Positions 35,765 to 45,334 of a DNA stretch of 64,000 bases are shown piece by piece (position 1 is the first letter of the stretch; each line of letters begins with the position of its first letter). Position numbers and translations under genes: made by a program. The notes under the pieces were generated by a model. The model did no database searches. It saw only the letters and a list, made by a program, of their open reading frames with translations, and was not told where the DNA came from. The stretch spans positions 1,178,001 to 1,242,000 of the forward strand of contig NZ_CP196351.1 in assembly GCF_051668705.1 (NCBI RefSeq), in the 5' to 3' direction. Origin of the DNA: Alterisphingorhabdus sp051668705 (GTDB taxonomy: Bacteria > Pseudomonadota > Alphaproteobacteria > Sphingomonadales > Sphingomonadaceae).

Positions 35765-36564
35765 CCTTCCATGCGCAGATTTTGACGCTATATCCTGAGA
35801 TGTTTCCCGGCCCGCTGAGCGCGTCGCTGGCCGGAAAGGCGCTGGAGGCAGGGAAATGGTCGTGCGATGCCATCAATATGCGCGATTTTGCCACAGACCG
35901 GCACCGCAGTGTTGACGATACACCAGCAGGCGGCGGCGCAGGCATGGTTTTGCGCGCTGATATTCTAGGCAAGGCGGTGGACTTTGCTAATCTGCGCATG
36001 GCCGACAAAGTTGCAGCATCCAAAAAAAAGGCATCAAAAACAGGCTCAGCGTTGGCGGAAGGGTATAATGTCCCCATTATTGCCCTTACACCGCGCGGAA
36101 AGCCGCTCACACAGGCGCGGGTGAGAGAGATTTCTGCCGGGCAGGGTGTCACTCTGTTATGCGGCCGGTTCGAGGGTTTTGACGAACGGATATTCGTCGC
36201 ACGGGATATAGAGGAGATATCTATTGGTGATTATATTCTCTCTGGCGGAGAAATGGGCGCTTTCATACTATTAGATGCTTGCATTCGCTTGCTTGACGGG
36301 GTAATGGGCGCGTCTTCTAGCGGAGATGAAGAGAGCTTTGAAAATGGGCTTTTGGAATATCCGCATTTTACCCGACCTGTTGAATGGGAAGGGCGCACGA
36401 TCCCTGAAGTGTTGCGATCGGGGGATCATGCGAAAATTGCCGCTTGGCGTAAAGCACAGGCAGAGGCAATTACACGGCTAAGGCGGCCGGATCTTTGGGA
36501 GCGCCAACGGGGCGCTGCGGATCAGTCGCCCTCTGGTGCGCAGCGCGAAACAAAGGAAGAATGA
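35761..36564 (+). CDS. trmD: tRNA (guanine-N1)-methyltransferase TrmD
   Basis: A 267-residue SPOUT methyltransferase forming m1G37 in tRNAs, which prevents frameshifting. Knot motifs are visible: LLCGRFEGFDERI and IGDYILSGGEMGAF. A Lys/Ala-rich stretch (about residues 81-99) interrupts the domain where many TrmD proteins are shorter, and a short polar extension ends the protein. AdoMet binding should be normal. It overlaps rimM by four bases (ATGA) and precedes rplS by one base. Confidence 0.95.
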   Translation: MTFHAQILTLYPEMFPGPLSASLAGKALEAGKWSCDAINMRDFATDRHRSVDDTPAGGGAGMVLRADILGKAVDFANLRMADKVAASKKKASKTGSALAEGYNVPIIALTPRGKPLTQARVREISAGQGVTLLCGRFEGFDERIFVARDIEEISIGDYILSGGEMGAFILLDACIRLLDGVMGASSSGDEESFENGLLEYPHFTRPVEWEGRTIPEVLRSGDHAKIAAWRKAQAEAITRLRRPDLWERQRGAADQSPSGAQRETKEE

Positions 36565-36565
36565 G

Positions 36566-36952
36566 ATGAACCTCATCCAGACACTCGAAGCGGAAGCTAT
36601 TGAGGAATTTGAAGGCAAAAAAGACATCCCCGATTTTCGGGCCGGTGACACATTGCGTGTCGGCGTCCGCGTGGTCGAGGGAGAACGTACCCGTGTCCAG
36701 AATTTTGAAGGCGTTTGCATCGCCCGCACCAGCCGCGGTCTTGGCTCGAACTTTACTGTTCGCAAGATGAGCTTTGGCGAAGGTGTGGAGCGTGTGTTCC
36801 CGCTTTACTCCCCCAATATTGACAGCATTACCGTGGTACGCCGCGGTGTCGTGCGTCGTGCCAAACTTTACTATCTGCGTGGCCGTACAGGTAAGCGTGC
36901 GCGTATCGCTGAGCGTAAAATTGTGAGCAAGAGCGCAGAGAAAAAAGGCTGA
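36566..36952 (+). CDS. rplS: 50S ribosomal protein L19
   Basis: A 128-residue L19, found at the interface of the ribosomal subunits. Typical segments are IPDFRAGDTLRVGVRVVEG, RVQNFEGVCIARTSRG and YYLRGRTGKRARI. The ATG at 36566 follows AAGGAAG and lies just past the trmD stop; an upstream in-frame ATG at 36536 would overlap trmD and add non-family residues. A terminator after it closes the ffh operon. Confidence 0.96.
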   Translation: MNLIQTLEAEAIEEFEGKKDIPDFRAGDTLRVGVRVVEGERTRVQNFEGVCIARTSRGLGSNFTVRKMSFGEGVERVFPLYSPNIDSITVVRRGVVRRAKLYYLRGRTGKRARIAERKIVSKSAEKKG

Positions 36953-36978
36953 GCCTAAACGATATTATATAAATATCA

Positions 36979-37013
36979 GGGTCGGTCTCCATAAAGGATA
37001 CCGGCCCTTTTTT
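36979..37013 (+). terminator. Terminator of the ffh-rplS operon
   Basis: An 8-bp stem (GGGTCGGT with ACCGGCCC, one G-U pair) at 36979-36986 and 37000-37007 is followed by six T residues. It ends just before the asd ribosome-binding site. Confidence 0.88.
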
Positions 37014-37026
37014 ATGAGGAATGATG

Positions 37027-38052
37027 ATGGGTTATAAAGTTGCAGTGGTCGGTGCGACAGGCAATGTGGGCCGCGAAATGCTCGCGGTATTGGCGGAGCG
37101 CGAATTCCCGATTGATGAGATTGCGGCGGTGGCATCCTCTCGCTCTGTCGGCAGTGAATGTGAATTCGGCGATACGGGCAAGATGCTTAAGGTCAAAAAT
37201 ATCGAGCATTTCGATTTTTCTGGCTGGGATATGGCCCTGTTTTCCGCTGGCTCCTCTGTTTCGAAAGAATATGCGCCCAAGGCAGCTGCTGCTGGCTGTG
37301 TAGTGATTGATAACAGCTCGCTCTACCGCATGGACCCCGATGTGCCGTTGATCGTGCCAGAGGTGAACCCAGAGGCGATTTCTGGCTATACCAAGCGCAA
37401 CATCATCGCCAACCCCAATTGCTCAACCGCGCAAATGGTTGTTGCGCTAAAACCGTTGCATGATGCGGCGACGATCAAGCGGGTTGTGGTGTCCACTTAT
37501 CAATCTGTCTCTGGCGCTGGCAAGGGCGCAATGGACGAGCTGTTTGAACAGTCCCGCGCGATCTTTGTTGGTGATCCCGTTGAACCGCGCCAGCTGACCA
37601 AGCAAATCGCGTTCAATGTCATTCCGCATATTGATGTTTTTCTGGATGATGGCTCTACCAAGGAAGAGTGGAAAATGGTGGTCGAGACCAAGAAAATCAT
37701 GGACCCCAAAATCAAGATGAGCGCGACCTGTGTGCGCGTACCGGTTTTTGTTGGTCATAGTGAAGCTATCAACATAGAATTTGAAAAAGAACTTTCCGCA
37801 GAGGCCGCGCAAGAGATTTTGCGCGAAGCGCCCGGCATCATGCTGTACGATAAGCGTGAAGATGGCGGCTATATCACACCGATTGAATGTGTCGGCGATG
37901 GCGCGACCTATATCAGCCGCGTGCGCGAAGACCCGACAGTAGAAAATGGCCTGAACCTGTGGTGCGTCAGTGACAATCTACGCAAAGGCGCGGCGCTCAA
38001 CGCCGTACAAATTGCAGAGCTGTTAGGCCGCAATCATTTGCAAAAAGGATAG
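37027..38052 (+). CDS. asd: Aspartate-semialdehyde dehydrogenase
   Basis: A 341-residue enzyme reducing aspartyl phosphate to aspartate semialdehyde for lysine/diaminopimelate, threonine and methionine synthesis. AVVGATGNVG (about 6-15) binds NADP, and the catalytic cysteine is Cys132 in NPNCSTAQM. Three ATG codons stand in a row at 37021, 37024 and 37027; the third is chosen because GAGGA at 37016-37020 is then six bases away. It begins right after the rplS terminator, so it probably has its own promoter or relies on readthrough. Confidence 0.96.
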   Translation: MGYKVAVVGATGNVGREMLAVLAEREFPIDEIAAVASSRSVGSECEFGDTGKMLKVKNIEHFDFSGWDMALFSAGSSVSKEYAPKAAAAGCVVIDNSSLYRMDPDVPLIVPEVNPEAISGYTKRNIIANPNCSTAQMVVALKPLHDAATIKRVVVSTYQSVSGAGKGAMDELFEQSRAIFVGDPVEPRQLTKQIAFNVIPHIDVFLDDGSTKEEWKMVVETKKIMDPKIKMSATCVRVPVFVGHSEAINIEFEKELSAEAAQEILREAPGIMLYDKREDGGYITPIECVGDGATYISRVREDPTVENGLNLWCVSDNLRKGAALNAVQIAELLGRNHLQKG

Positions 38053-38072
38053 GATTAGAGCAGTAAGAGTCT

Positions 38073-38735
38073 ATGACTTTATCTGCTGATCTTTTCTGGT
38101 CCTTTCGCTCACCTTATAGTTATCTCGCAACGGCGCGTTATGCGCAGATTGCGCGTGATTATGATGTCGTGATCAATTTGCGACCTGTATATCCGCTCGC
38201 TATTCGCGAACCGGATTTCTTTGAAAAAAACAATCCCAATTGGCTGGCCTATATGCTGCGGGATATTTTCCGTCTCGCCGAATATATGGATATTCCGCTG
38301 GCACCGCCTAATCCCGATCCGGTTATGCAAGATTTGGCCACACGCAAAATCGCTGATGAGCAGCCTTATATATTCCGGCTGACACGGCTTGGTCAGGCAG
38401 CGGCTAGACGCAGTAAGGGCTTGGACTTTGTTGACAAAGCCTCGCGTCTTATCTGGGGCGGCACGGCAAATTGGCATCAGGGCGAACATCTCACCAATGC
38501 TGCGCGGGCCTGCGGTCTTGATTTTGCCGAACTGGAAAGCGAAGCCGCATCTGATGCAGAAGCGCTCGATGCCGATATTGCCGCTAATCAGGATGCTTTG
38601 GAAAAGTCCGGCCATTGGGGCGTTCCAACCCTGGTGTTTAATGACGAGCCATTTTTTGGTCAGGACCGCATTGAACATGCGTTATGGCGCATGGAGCAAG
38701 CGGGCCTAAAAAAGACCGAAACGCAGGACAAATGA
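38073..38735 (+). CDS. 2-hydroxychromene-2-carboxylate isomerase (DsbA/kappa-GST family)
   Basis: A 220-residue thioredoxin-fold protein with FWSFRSPYSYLA near the N-terminus, where the serine is expected to activate glutathione, and WGVPTLVFNDEPFFGQDR near the end. HCCA isomerases act in naphthalene breakdown, but the family is broad and no aromatic-degradation genes adjoin this one. It follows asd by 20 bases and overlaps the next hydrolase gene by four bases, so those two are coupled. Confidence 0.87.
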   Translation: MTLSADLFWSFRSPYSYLATARYAQIARDYDVVINLRPVYPLAIREPDFFEKNNPNWLAYMLRDIFRLAEYMDIPLAPPNPDPVMQDLATRKIADEQPYIFRLTRLGQAAARRSKGLDFVDKASRLIWGGTANWHQGEHLTNAARACGLDFAELESEAASDAEALDADIAANQDALEKSGHWGVPTLVFNDEPFFGQDRIEHALWRMEQAGLKKTETQDK

Positions 38736-39499
38736 GCGATAGTATAACGGCGCGCATCACCATGGCTGATGGTGTTCAGCTTGCGGTGCATGAAACAGGG
38801 CCGGTTGATGGAACGCCAATAATATTGCTGCATGGCCTGTTTTCAAATGCGGTGACCAATTGGATGAAATATGGTCATGCGGGCAAGCTGGCGGAAGCTG
38901 GGTACCGCGTCATTATGCCTGAATTTCGCGCCCATGGTGAGAGTGACGCGCCGCAAGATCCGGCGGCTTACCCCGTTGATATATTGGCGCAGGATATTTT
39001 GCATCTGGTGGATATATTGGCGCTGGATGATTTTGATCTGGCCGGCTTTTCATTGGGCGCGCGCACTGCTGCCAAATTGCTGACTATGGGGCTTCGTCCG
39101 CGTCGTCTTGTGCTGTCTGGCATGGGGTGGGAAGGTATTCAGGGCTGGGGCAATCGCCGCCAATTCTTTATCGATGCGATTGATAAGCGCGACAATGTTA
39201 AGCGCGGTGACCCGCATTTCTTTGCCGTGGCCTTTATGAAGACGCAGGGCATAGACCCGATCGCGGCCCGCTTATTGCTGAACAGTTTTGGCGATATGGA
39301 TGTTGAGGCTTTGACCGAGATTGATGTGCCGACCATGATATTGTGCGGTAAGGACGATCAGGATAATGGTTCAGCACCTTTATTAGCACAAAACCTTATG
39401 CAGGCGCATTATGCTGAAATCCCCGGTACCCATATGTCCAGCGTAACAGAAGGCGCATTGGGTGATGCGCTGGTGCAATTTTTTGGCAGTGGGCACTGA
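38732..39499 (+). CDS. Alpha/beta hydrolase
   Basis: A 255-residue alpha/beta-fold hydrolase. The oxyanion segment is LLHGLFSN, the nucleophile elbow GFSLGA, and the likely catalytic Asp and His occur in the CGKDDQDNG and GTHMSS segments. The start is the ATG overlapping the upstream isomerase stop; an earlier in-frame ATG at 38684 lies inside that gene. The substrate is unknown, and coupling to a glutathione-type isomerase hints at small-molecule catabolism. Confidence 0.88.
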   Translation: MSDSITARITMADGVQLAVHETGPVDGTPIILLHGLFSNAVTNWMKYGHAGKLAEAGYRVIMPEFRAHGESDAPQDPAAYPVDILAQDILHLVDILALDDFDLAGFSLGARTAAKLLTMGLRPRRLVLSGMGWEGIQGWGNRRQFFIDAIDKRDNVKRGDPHFFAVAFMKTQGIDPIAARLLLNSFGDMDVEALTEIDVPTMILCGKDDQDNGSAPLLAQNLMQAHYAEIPGTHMSSVTEGALGDALVQFFGSGH

Positions 39500-39506
39500 A
39501 CCGATC

Positions 39507-40043
39507 ATGCCAAAAACATCAGCAACTATGCGCGGCTTTCTAATCTGCTGGTTTCTGGGCTGGGCGCTATTCATTTTGGTAGGAATATTACAGCCTGTTG
39601 CCGGGGATGGCTTGGGTCAATTTGGCATGGAAGCCCATCGCCGGGCTGGGACAGCAGATATGGTCAACACCATTCATAGCTATTGGCAAAATATAGGCGT
39701 TTATGACCGCGCTACATGGTCATTGGTCGTCGATTTGTTGTTTATCACAGCCTTTTCGATTGGCGGTGTGCTAGGCGGATTATTGCTGCGGCAGAATATG
39801 CATGCCAATATCAGACGGGTAGGGTTATTGGCGATTGTCGCACATATTGTTTTTGCCGTTAGTGATTATGCCGAAACCATCAGCCAGTTGATACAGATGG
39901 TTGATGGTATGGGCAGTGACAGTCTGGCCAATATTGCAGCCTTTGCACGGCCAATTAAAATACAGAGTTTTCTGATCGCAGTGGCAGCCATTGTGATAGG
40001 GTTTATCGCATCAAAAATCATTGCCCGCAAAACAGAAGCATAG
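39507..40043 (+). CDS. Hypothetical integral membrane protein
   Basis: I do not recognise the family. The 178-residue protein has about four hydrophobic helices (approximately residues 9-28, 70-92, 102-118 and 151-172). A polar loop holds histidines and arginines (MEAHRRAGTADM) between the first two, probably periplasmic. The ATG at 39507 lies seven bases after the alpha/beta hydrolase stop, so it is likely in the same transcript. An upstream in-frame ATG at 39462 would overlap the hydrolase. Confidence 0.7.
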   Translation: MPKTSATMRGFLICWFLGWALFILVGILQPVAGDGLGQFGMEAHRRAGTADMVNTIHSYWQNIGVYDRATWSLVVDLLFITAFSIGGVLGGLLLRQNMHANIRRVGLLAIVAHIVFAVSDYAETISQLIQMVDGMGSDSLANIAAFARPIKIQSFLIAVAAIVIGFIASKIIARKTEA

Positions 40044-40152
40044 AGTTGGCGATACAGACTTGACCATGAGGGATTGCAGGCGCAATCTGGTGATAATGTT
40101 CGCTGTTGTTAAGCAGTGATTTCAGGGTTTGGATAATTCAAAGGGATATATC

Positions 40153-42006
40153 ATGAAAAAGTCACTCTTGGCCATATCGGCTATAGCGTTGAGTTCCGCT
40201 TTACTGGCCGCGCCCAGCATGGCGTATAATGATGAGCAAAGCACTGGCGCTGATAGTAGTGAAAGCGAAGTTTCACTGGCGGATGCACAGGCCTTTTTGG
40301 CGGCTGCGGAAAAAGAGCTGTTTGATTTCTCTATTGATGCTGGCCGTGTTTACTGGGTCAACGCCACCTATATCACTGAAGATACAGACGCCATGGCCGC
40401 TGCGATTGGTGCAAAGGGCACCGAAATGTCGGTGCGCTTTGCATTGGAAGCAGCAAAATATGCCAATGTTCCTGGTCTTTCGCTGACGGAAAAACGTAAG
40501 CTGGACAAATTGCGCGGCGGTATTGTTTTGCCCGCACCAACGCGCGAAGGGGCCGCAACCGAGCTGAACACCATCGCCACGCGCTTGAACAGCCAATATG
40601 GCAAAGGCAAGGGCACGTTGGACGGAAAACCGATTAACGGCTCTGATATTGAGGCGGCGATGGGCACGGTGCGTGACCCTGCCAAATTGGCGGAGATGTG
40701 GACCAGTTGGCATAATCAGGTCGGCGCACCTATGAAAAGCGATTATGTGCGCATGGTTGATATTGCCAATCAGGGTGCATCAGAATTGGGTTTTGCCAAT
40801 GTGGGTGCAATGTGGCGTTCGCAATATGATATGCCGGCCGATGACTTTGCCAAATTGACGGAAACGTTATGGCAGCAGGTAAAGCCGCTTTATGACGAGC
40901 TGCATTGCTATGCCCGCTCTGAACTGAATGAAGAATATGGCGATGAGGTGCAGCCCGATAGCGGCCCAATCCGTGCCGATTTGCTCGGCAATATGTGGGC
41001 GCAGGAATGGGGCAATATCTATGATATAGTCGCTCCTGAAGGCGCCGGTGACATTGGCTATGATGTCACCGAATTGCTCAAAGCCAAAGATTATGATGCC
41101 ATCAAAATGGTAAAAGCGGGTGAGGGCTTTTTCTCATCATTGGGTTTTGAACCTTTGCCGGAGACATTCTATCAGCGCTCGCAATTTGTGAAGCCGGCTG
41201 ACCGCGAAGTTGTTTGCCATGCCAGTGCGTGGGACCTTGATAATAAAGACGATATTCGCATTAAAATGTGCATCAAAGTGAATGGTGATGATTTCACTAC
41301 GGTGCACCATGAGCTTGGCCATAATTATTATCAGCGGGCCTATCAGGCACAGGATTTTCTGCATCTTGATGGCGCAAATGATGGTTTTCATGAAGCTATT
41401 GGCGACATGCTCGCGCTGTCCATCACGCCTGAATATCTGGTGCAGATTGGATTGTTAGAGGCTGATCAAGTGCCCAGTGCTGACAAGGATACTGGCCTGT
41501 TGCTGCGTCAGGCTATGGACAAGGTTGCATTTCTGCCCTTCGGTCTGTTGGTTGATCGCTGGCGCTGGGGTGTGTTTGATGGCACCATCAAACCAGAGGG
41601 CTATAATCAGGCATGGACGGCTTTGCGCTTGCAATATCAGGGCATAACCCCACCGGTTGACCGGCCCGCGGATGCGTTTGACCCGGGCGCCAAATATCAC
41701 ATCCCCGGCAACACACCCTATACGCGCTATTTCCTAGCGCGGATTTTGCAATTCCAGTTTTACAAGGCCGCGTGTGACGCTGCCGGTTGGGAAGGGCCGC
41801 TGCACCGCTGTTCCTTCTATGGCAATAAAGAGGTTGGCGCGAAGCTAAATGCAATGCTTGAGCTGGGTGCATCAAAACCATGGCCAGACGCTTTAGAGGC
41901 CTTTACCGGGACGCGTGAAATGAATGGCACCGCTATGGTGGAATATTTTGCGCCACTGCAAAGCTGGTTGAAAGAGCAGAATAAGGGCAAGCAATGCGGT
42001 TGGTAA
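40153..42006 (+). CDS. Exported M2 family metallopeptidase (angiotensin-converting enzyme-like)
   Basis: A 617-residue zinc dipeptidyl carboxypeptidase homologue. A signal peptide (residues 1 to about 24, ending SMA) directs it to the periplasm. The zinc motif HHELGHNYYQ places HELGH at residues 386-390, and the downstream glutamate ligand lies in HEAIGDML. Bacterial M2 enzymes release dipeptides from the C-termini of oligopeptides. That would suit the POT peptide importer at 16 kb, although the genes are far apart. The ATG at 40153 follows AAAGGGA; the earlier in-frame ATG at 40129 would spoil the signal peptide. Confidence 0.93.
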   Translation: MKKSLLAISAIALSSALLAAPSMAYNDEQSTGADSSESEVSLADAQAFLAAAEKELFDFSIDAGRVYWVNATYITEDTDAMAAAIGAKGTEMSVRFALEAAKYANVPGLSLTEKRKLDKLRGGIVLPAPTREGAATELNTIATRLNSQYGKGKGTLDGKPINGSDIEAAMGTVRDPAKLAEMWTSWHNQVGAPMKSDYVRMVDIANQGASELGFANVGAMWRSQYDMPADDFAKLTETLWQQVKPLYDELHCYARSELNEEYGDEVQPDSGPIRADLLGNMWAQEWGNIYDIVAPEGAGDIGYDVTELLKAKDYDAIKMVKAGEGFFSSLGFEPLPETFYQRSQFVKPADREVVCHASAWDLDNKDDIRIKMCIKVNGDDFTTVHHELGHNYYQRAYQAQDFLHLDGANDGFHEAIGDMLALSITPEYLVQIGLLEADQVPSADKDTGLLLRQAMDKVAFLPFGLLVDRWRWGVFDGTIKPEGYNQAWTALRLQYQGITPPVDRPADAFDPGAKYHIPGNTPYTRYFLARILQFQFYKAACDAAGWEGPLHRCSFYGNKEVGAKLNAMLELGASKPWPDALEAFTGTREMNGTAMVEYFAPLQSWLKEQNKGKQCGW

Positions 42007-42035
42007 GCGCGTAAGCAAAGCTGGAGATAAGTGTA

Positions 42036-42905
42036 ATGCGGATAGTCATGTCAGGCGCAACTGGCGGCTTTGGCGAGATCGCTGCACTTTCTCTGGCCAA
42101 GCAAGGTTCGCATCAGCTCTATGTCGGAGCGCGCAACATTGCCACCGCTCTGCCTGGCAAGAGCAATGTCACTGTCGTGCCGCTTGACCTTGCCGATCTG
42201 AACAGCGTGCGCGATTTTTGTTCTGCGCTGCCCGATGACGAACCGATTGATGCATTGGTGTTGAATGCTGGTGTGCAGCTGTCCAAACCCCAAAAAAGTG
42301 CGCAAGGCTATGAACTGACTTTTGCGGTCAATCATCTGGCGCATTTTCTTATGTTGACTTTGCTGGAGGGCAGGCTGGCAAAAAATGCCCGCGTGATTGT
42401 GACCTCCAGCGGTACGCATGATCCGGCTGAAAAAACACCGGTTACACCGCCTGACCATGCTAATGCGCATATGCTTGCCTATCCGGAGAAAGATAAAACG
42501 CTGCCCAAGGGTGTAAGATCACGCAATATGCGGGCCTATTCCAGCTCAAAATTGTGCAATATCCTGATGGTTAAAGCGCTGACGCGGCGTCGCCCCGATC
42601 TTGCGGCAATGGCTTATGATCCAGGCTTTGTACCCGGTACAGGCCTTATGCGTGAGCATCCGAGGTTTTTGGTAGCGATATTAGGGAAAATCATCCCGCT
42701 ATTTATGGCGCGGGACAGAACGTCAAACAAAGAGCGTTCAGGGGATTATCTGGCAAAACTGGTTACTGAAGACGCATATGGGCATATTAAAGGCACATAT
42801 TGGGCTGTGCGAGATACGGGCCTGGAAGATATATGTCCGTCATCTCTAGCCTGTGACGATGCAGTAGCTGATGCATTATGGGAAGACAGCCTCCAGCTTA
42901 TATAG
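42036..42905 (+). CDS. SDR family oxidoreductase
   Basis: A 289-residue short-chain dehydrogenase resembling the protochlorophyllide reductase/retinol dehydrogenase-like group. The cofactor motif SGATGGFGE is near residue 6, LNAG near residue 78, and the catalytic YSSSK (Tyr and Lys) near residue 168. The N-terminus is short, and the final segment is involved in a terminator hairpin. Its reaction cannot be assigned. It is 29 bases after the M2 peptidase and may be cotranscribed. Confidence 0.88.
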   Translation: MRIVMSGATGGFGEIAALSLAKQGSHQLYVGARNIATALPGKSNVTVVPLDLADLNSVRDFCSALPDDEPIDALVLNAGVQLSKPQKSAQGYELTFAVNHLAHFLMLTLLEGRLAKNARVIVTSSGTHDPAEKTPVTPPDHANAHMLAYPEKDKTLPKGVRSRNMRAYSSSKLCNILMVKALTRRRPDLAAMAYDPGFVPGTGLMREHPRFLVAILGKIIPLFMARDRTSNKERSGDYLAKLVTEDAYGHIKGTYWAVRDTGLEDICPSSLACDDAVADALWEDSLQLI

Positions 42906-42922
42906 CGCCGGAGGCTGTTTCC
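42881..42922. terminator. Hairpin between convergent SDR and SulP genes
   Basis: A perfect 9-bp repeat (42886-42894 with 42910-42918) extends to about 13 pairs with flanking GGAA/TTCC. It covers the SDR stop codon and lies just before the SulP stop. The T tracts are short, so termination may be partial. Confidence 0.6.
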
Positions 42923-42925
42923 ATA

Positions 42926-44554
42926 TCATTCCGCGGGCAAAATACCCTTGGTATCTGCTGGATAATTGGCATCATCGGCACGTTTCTGCCTGACCAGTTC
43001 CAGCGGGGACGTTTCCCCATCGCCGGGGCGGCGATACCGTTTTTGCAGCTCTTTCCATTCCATCACCAGCTTGCCGCCAGTGGCTTCATGCTGCTTCTCC
43101 CAATTGCCAAGCATGTCGAGACAGGCATGGTCGATATGGTCGAGATATTCGAAGTGAATATGCACTTCCTGACCAGTTTTGACTGTCTCCAACTCACCTG
43201 CCAATTTGGGAATGGAGAAGAAGGTTGCTGACCCATGCAGAACCATATCCACACGGTTGCCTTCCTCAAAAGTGTCAACCTGCACATGGGTAAAGGTCCA
43301 GACCAGCTTGGCTGTTGCCAGAGCAAAGCCAACCAGAACACCGGTCAACAAGTCAAAGCCAACAATGCAGGCGAGGGTTGCAAAGTAGATCAGCAACTCT
43401 GCACGGCCGAAGCTGGCAATTTTGCGGATTTGGGCAACATTGACCAGCTTATAGCCTGTATAGACCAAGATAGCAGCCAGAGCAGCGGTGGGTATATTGG
43501 CAAGCAACCACGGTAAGGCGGCGACCGTAGCCAATAACCAGACGCCATGCATGATGGCTGAAAGGCGCGATGTTGCACCGGCTTGCACATTGGCTGATGA
43601 GCGGACGATAACACCTGTCATCGGCAATGCACCAACAGCGCCGCAAAGCAGATTGCCAATGCCTTGCGCCCGCAATTCCTTGTCATATTTGGTGCGAACG
43701 CCTGTGTGCATCTGGTCAACTGCTGTCGCGCAGAGCAATGTTTCTGCGCTGGCAACAAAAGCAAACACAACCGCCAGAATAATAATGTCAGGGTCAAGTG
43801 CGCGGCCAAATGCTTCCATCGTTGGAATATTAAGCGAAGCGCCAAGGCTATCCGGAACGTCCACGCGGTTAATATCCAATTGGAAACCCCAAGCCATAGC
43901 TGTTCCGACAATTACGGCGACCAGCGGTGCAGGGATAGATTTTAACGCTTCGGGCTTAAAGGCATTCCAAAGAATGATGGATGCAATTGTTATCACGCCA
44001 ACACCAGCGGCAATATGGTGATTGTCCATCGTCATCGGGAAAAACGCATCGTAAACTGCGCCCGGAATACCAATGATATTTTCAAACCCTGTGCCGATTG
44101 GCTTTGCGTCCAGCATAACATGGAATTGTGAAGCGAGGATGAGCACGCCAATACCCGCCAACATACCGTGAATAACCGAGGGGGATATAGCGCGGAACCA
44201 TTGCCCTAGACGGGCGATACCTGCGATGAGCTGTAACGCTCCGGCCATAAGACCGATGACGCCCAGCATAATCAATCCATGCTCTTGCACCGCTTGAAAC
44301 ACAAGTACGGCGAGGCCCGCAGCCGGGCCGCTAACTTGCAATGGTGAACCAGCAAGAAAGCCGACGACCAGACCGCCGATAATACCGGTAATAAGGCCAA
44401 GAGCTGGCGGCGCGCCTGATGCAATGGCAATGCCAAGACAAAGAGGGAGTGCAACCAGAAAGACGACGACTGAGGCCAGAAGGTCTTTGGTCAGATCTTT
44501 TGATCCAAGGAACCCTCCCGGATTGTTAGAATTGTCAATAGCTTGTGCAGTCAT
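42926..44554 (-). CDS. SulP family anion transporter, probably bicarbonate
   Basis: A 542-residue inner-membrane transporter with about 11-12 hydrophobic helices and a C-terminal STAS domain (about residues 435-520). Family segments include LPLCLGIAIASGAPPALGLI near residue 36 and GALPMTGVIVRSSANVQAGA. SulP proteins carry sulphate, bicarbonate or dicarboxylates. The gene directly upstream encodes beta-carbonic anhydrase and the next an ArsR regulator, which points to bicarbonate. The three form an operon with gaps of about 50 bases. Confidence 0.9.
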   Translation of the reverse strand: MTAQAIDNSNNPGGFLGSKDLTKDLLASVVVFLVALPLCLGIAIASGAPPALGLITGIIGGLVVGFLAGSPLQVSGPAAGLAVLVFQAVQEHGLIMLGVIGLMAGALQLIAGIARLGQWFRAISPSVIHGMLAGIGVLILASQFHVMLDAKPIGTGFENIIGIPGAVYDAFFPMTMDNHHIAAGVGVITIASIILWNAFKPEALKSIPAPLVAVIVGTAMAWGFQLDINRVDVPDSLGASLNIPTMEAFGRALDPDIIILAVVFAFVASAETLLCATAVDQMHTGVRTKYDKELRAQGIGNLLCGAVGALPMTGVIVRSSANVQAGATSRLSAIMHGVWLLATVAALPWLLANIPTAALAAILVYTGYKLVNVAQIRKIASFGRAELLIYFATLACIVGFDLLTGVLVGFALATAKLVWTFTHVQVDTFEEGNRVDMVLHGSATFFSIPKLAGELETVKTGQEVHIHFEYLDHIDHACLDMLGNWEKQHEATGGKLVMEWKELQKRYRRPGDGETSPLELVRQKRADDANYPADTKGILPAE

Positions 44555-44604
44555 AATATTATTGCCTACCGCTTATAAAATTGGGGAGATGAATGGCATT
44601 GCCA

Positions 44605-45282
44605 TCAATGTGCGTGGCAGTCGCCAGCATATTTCGCGACTTGCTCGGCATAAAGTGCATCAACCGTGGAAAATTCACCCGTTGCTTCGTCATAAGCATG
44701 AACGTCACCAGTTTTGATGTCATAAACCCAGCCATGCAATTGTAGGTCGCCTTTTGCCAAGCGCGCTGCAACGGCAGGGTGGGTTTTAAGATGCTGTAAT
44801 TGCAAAATAACATTTTCGCGCAAGAGAGCAGTCATGCGATCTTCTGCACTGGCTTCAGGGTGTTTGATGTCCACCACTTGAACAGCAGCGCGTGAATAGC
44901 TGAGCCATTCCTTAACATGTGGAAGGCTGTCAAGGCTTGCTGGGTCTTCAGTAAGCCCCATTGCGCCTTTCATAGCGCCACATTCGGTATGGCCACACAC
45001 TACTATGTGCGGCACTTGCAAAGCTGCAGTGGCAAATTCGATGGAAGCCGTCATGCCACCAGTATGATTGGTGTGAGGTGGAACAATATTACCTGCATTG
45101 CGGCAGATGAAAAGTTCACCGGGTTCGGTCTGCGTAATCATTGCGGTCTCGATCCGCGAGTCAGAGCAGGTAATGAACAAGGCTTCAGGCGATTGGCCTT
45201 TGCTCAGGGTTTCAAACAATTCTTTTTTCTGCGGGAAAACTTCATTTTGAAAGCGGACAACGCCGGCAGCAAATTTAGGCAT
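44605..45282 (-). CDS. can: Beta-class carbonic anhydrase
   Basis: A 225-residue zinc enzyme interconverting CO2 and bicarbonate. The ligands and catalytic dyad are all present: Cys39, Asp41 and Arg43 in CSDSR, and His98 and Cys101 in GHTECGAM. The ATG at 45282 begins MPKFAAGVV, with AAAGGA upstream; the open frame extends to 45375 but without family residues. It lies between the ArsR gene and the SulP transporter on one transcript. Supply of bicarbonate to carboxylases is the usual role. Confidence 0.95.
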   Translation of the reverse strand: MPKFAAGVVRFQNEVFPQKKELFETLSKGQSPEALFITCSDSRIETAMITQTEPGELFICRNAGNIVPPHTNHTGGMTASIEFATAALQVPHIVVCGHTECGAMKGAMGLTEDPASLDSLPHVKEWLSYSRAAVQVVDIKHPEASAEDRMTALLRENVILQLQHLKTHPAVAARLAKGDLQLHGWVYDIKTGDVHAYDEATGEFSTVDALYAEQVAKYAGDCHAH

Positions 45283-45334
45283 TAGGTGGGTTCCTTTATT
45301 GAGGGGGTTAGGGGAGGAGTAAAGTGAGTAATCA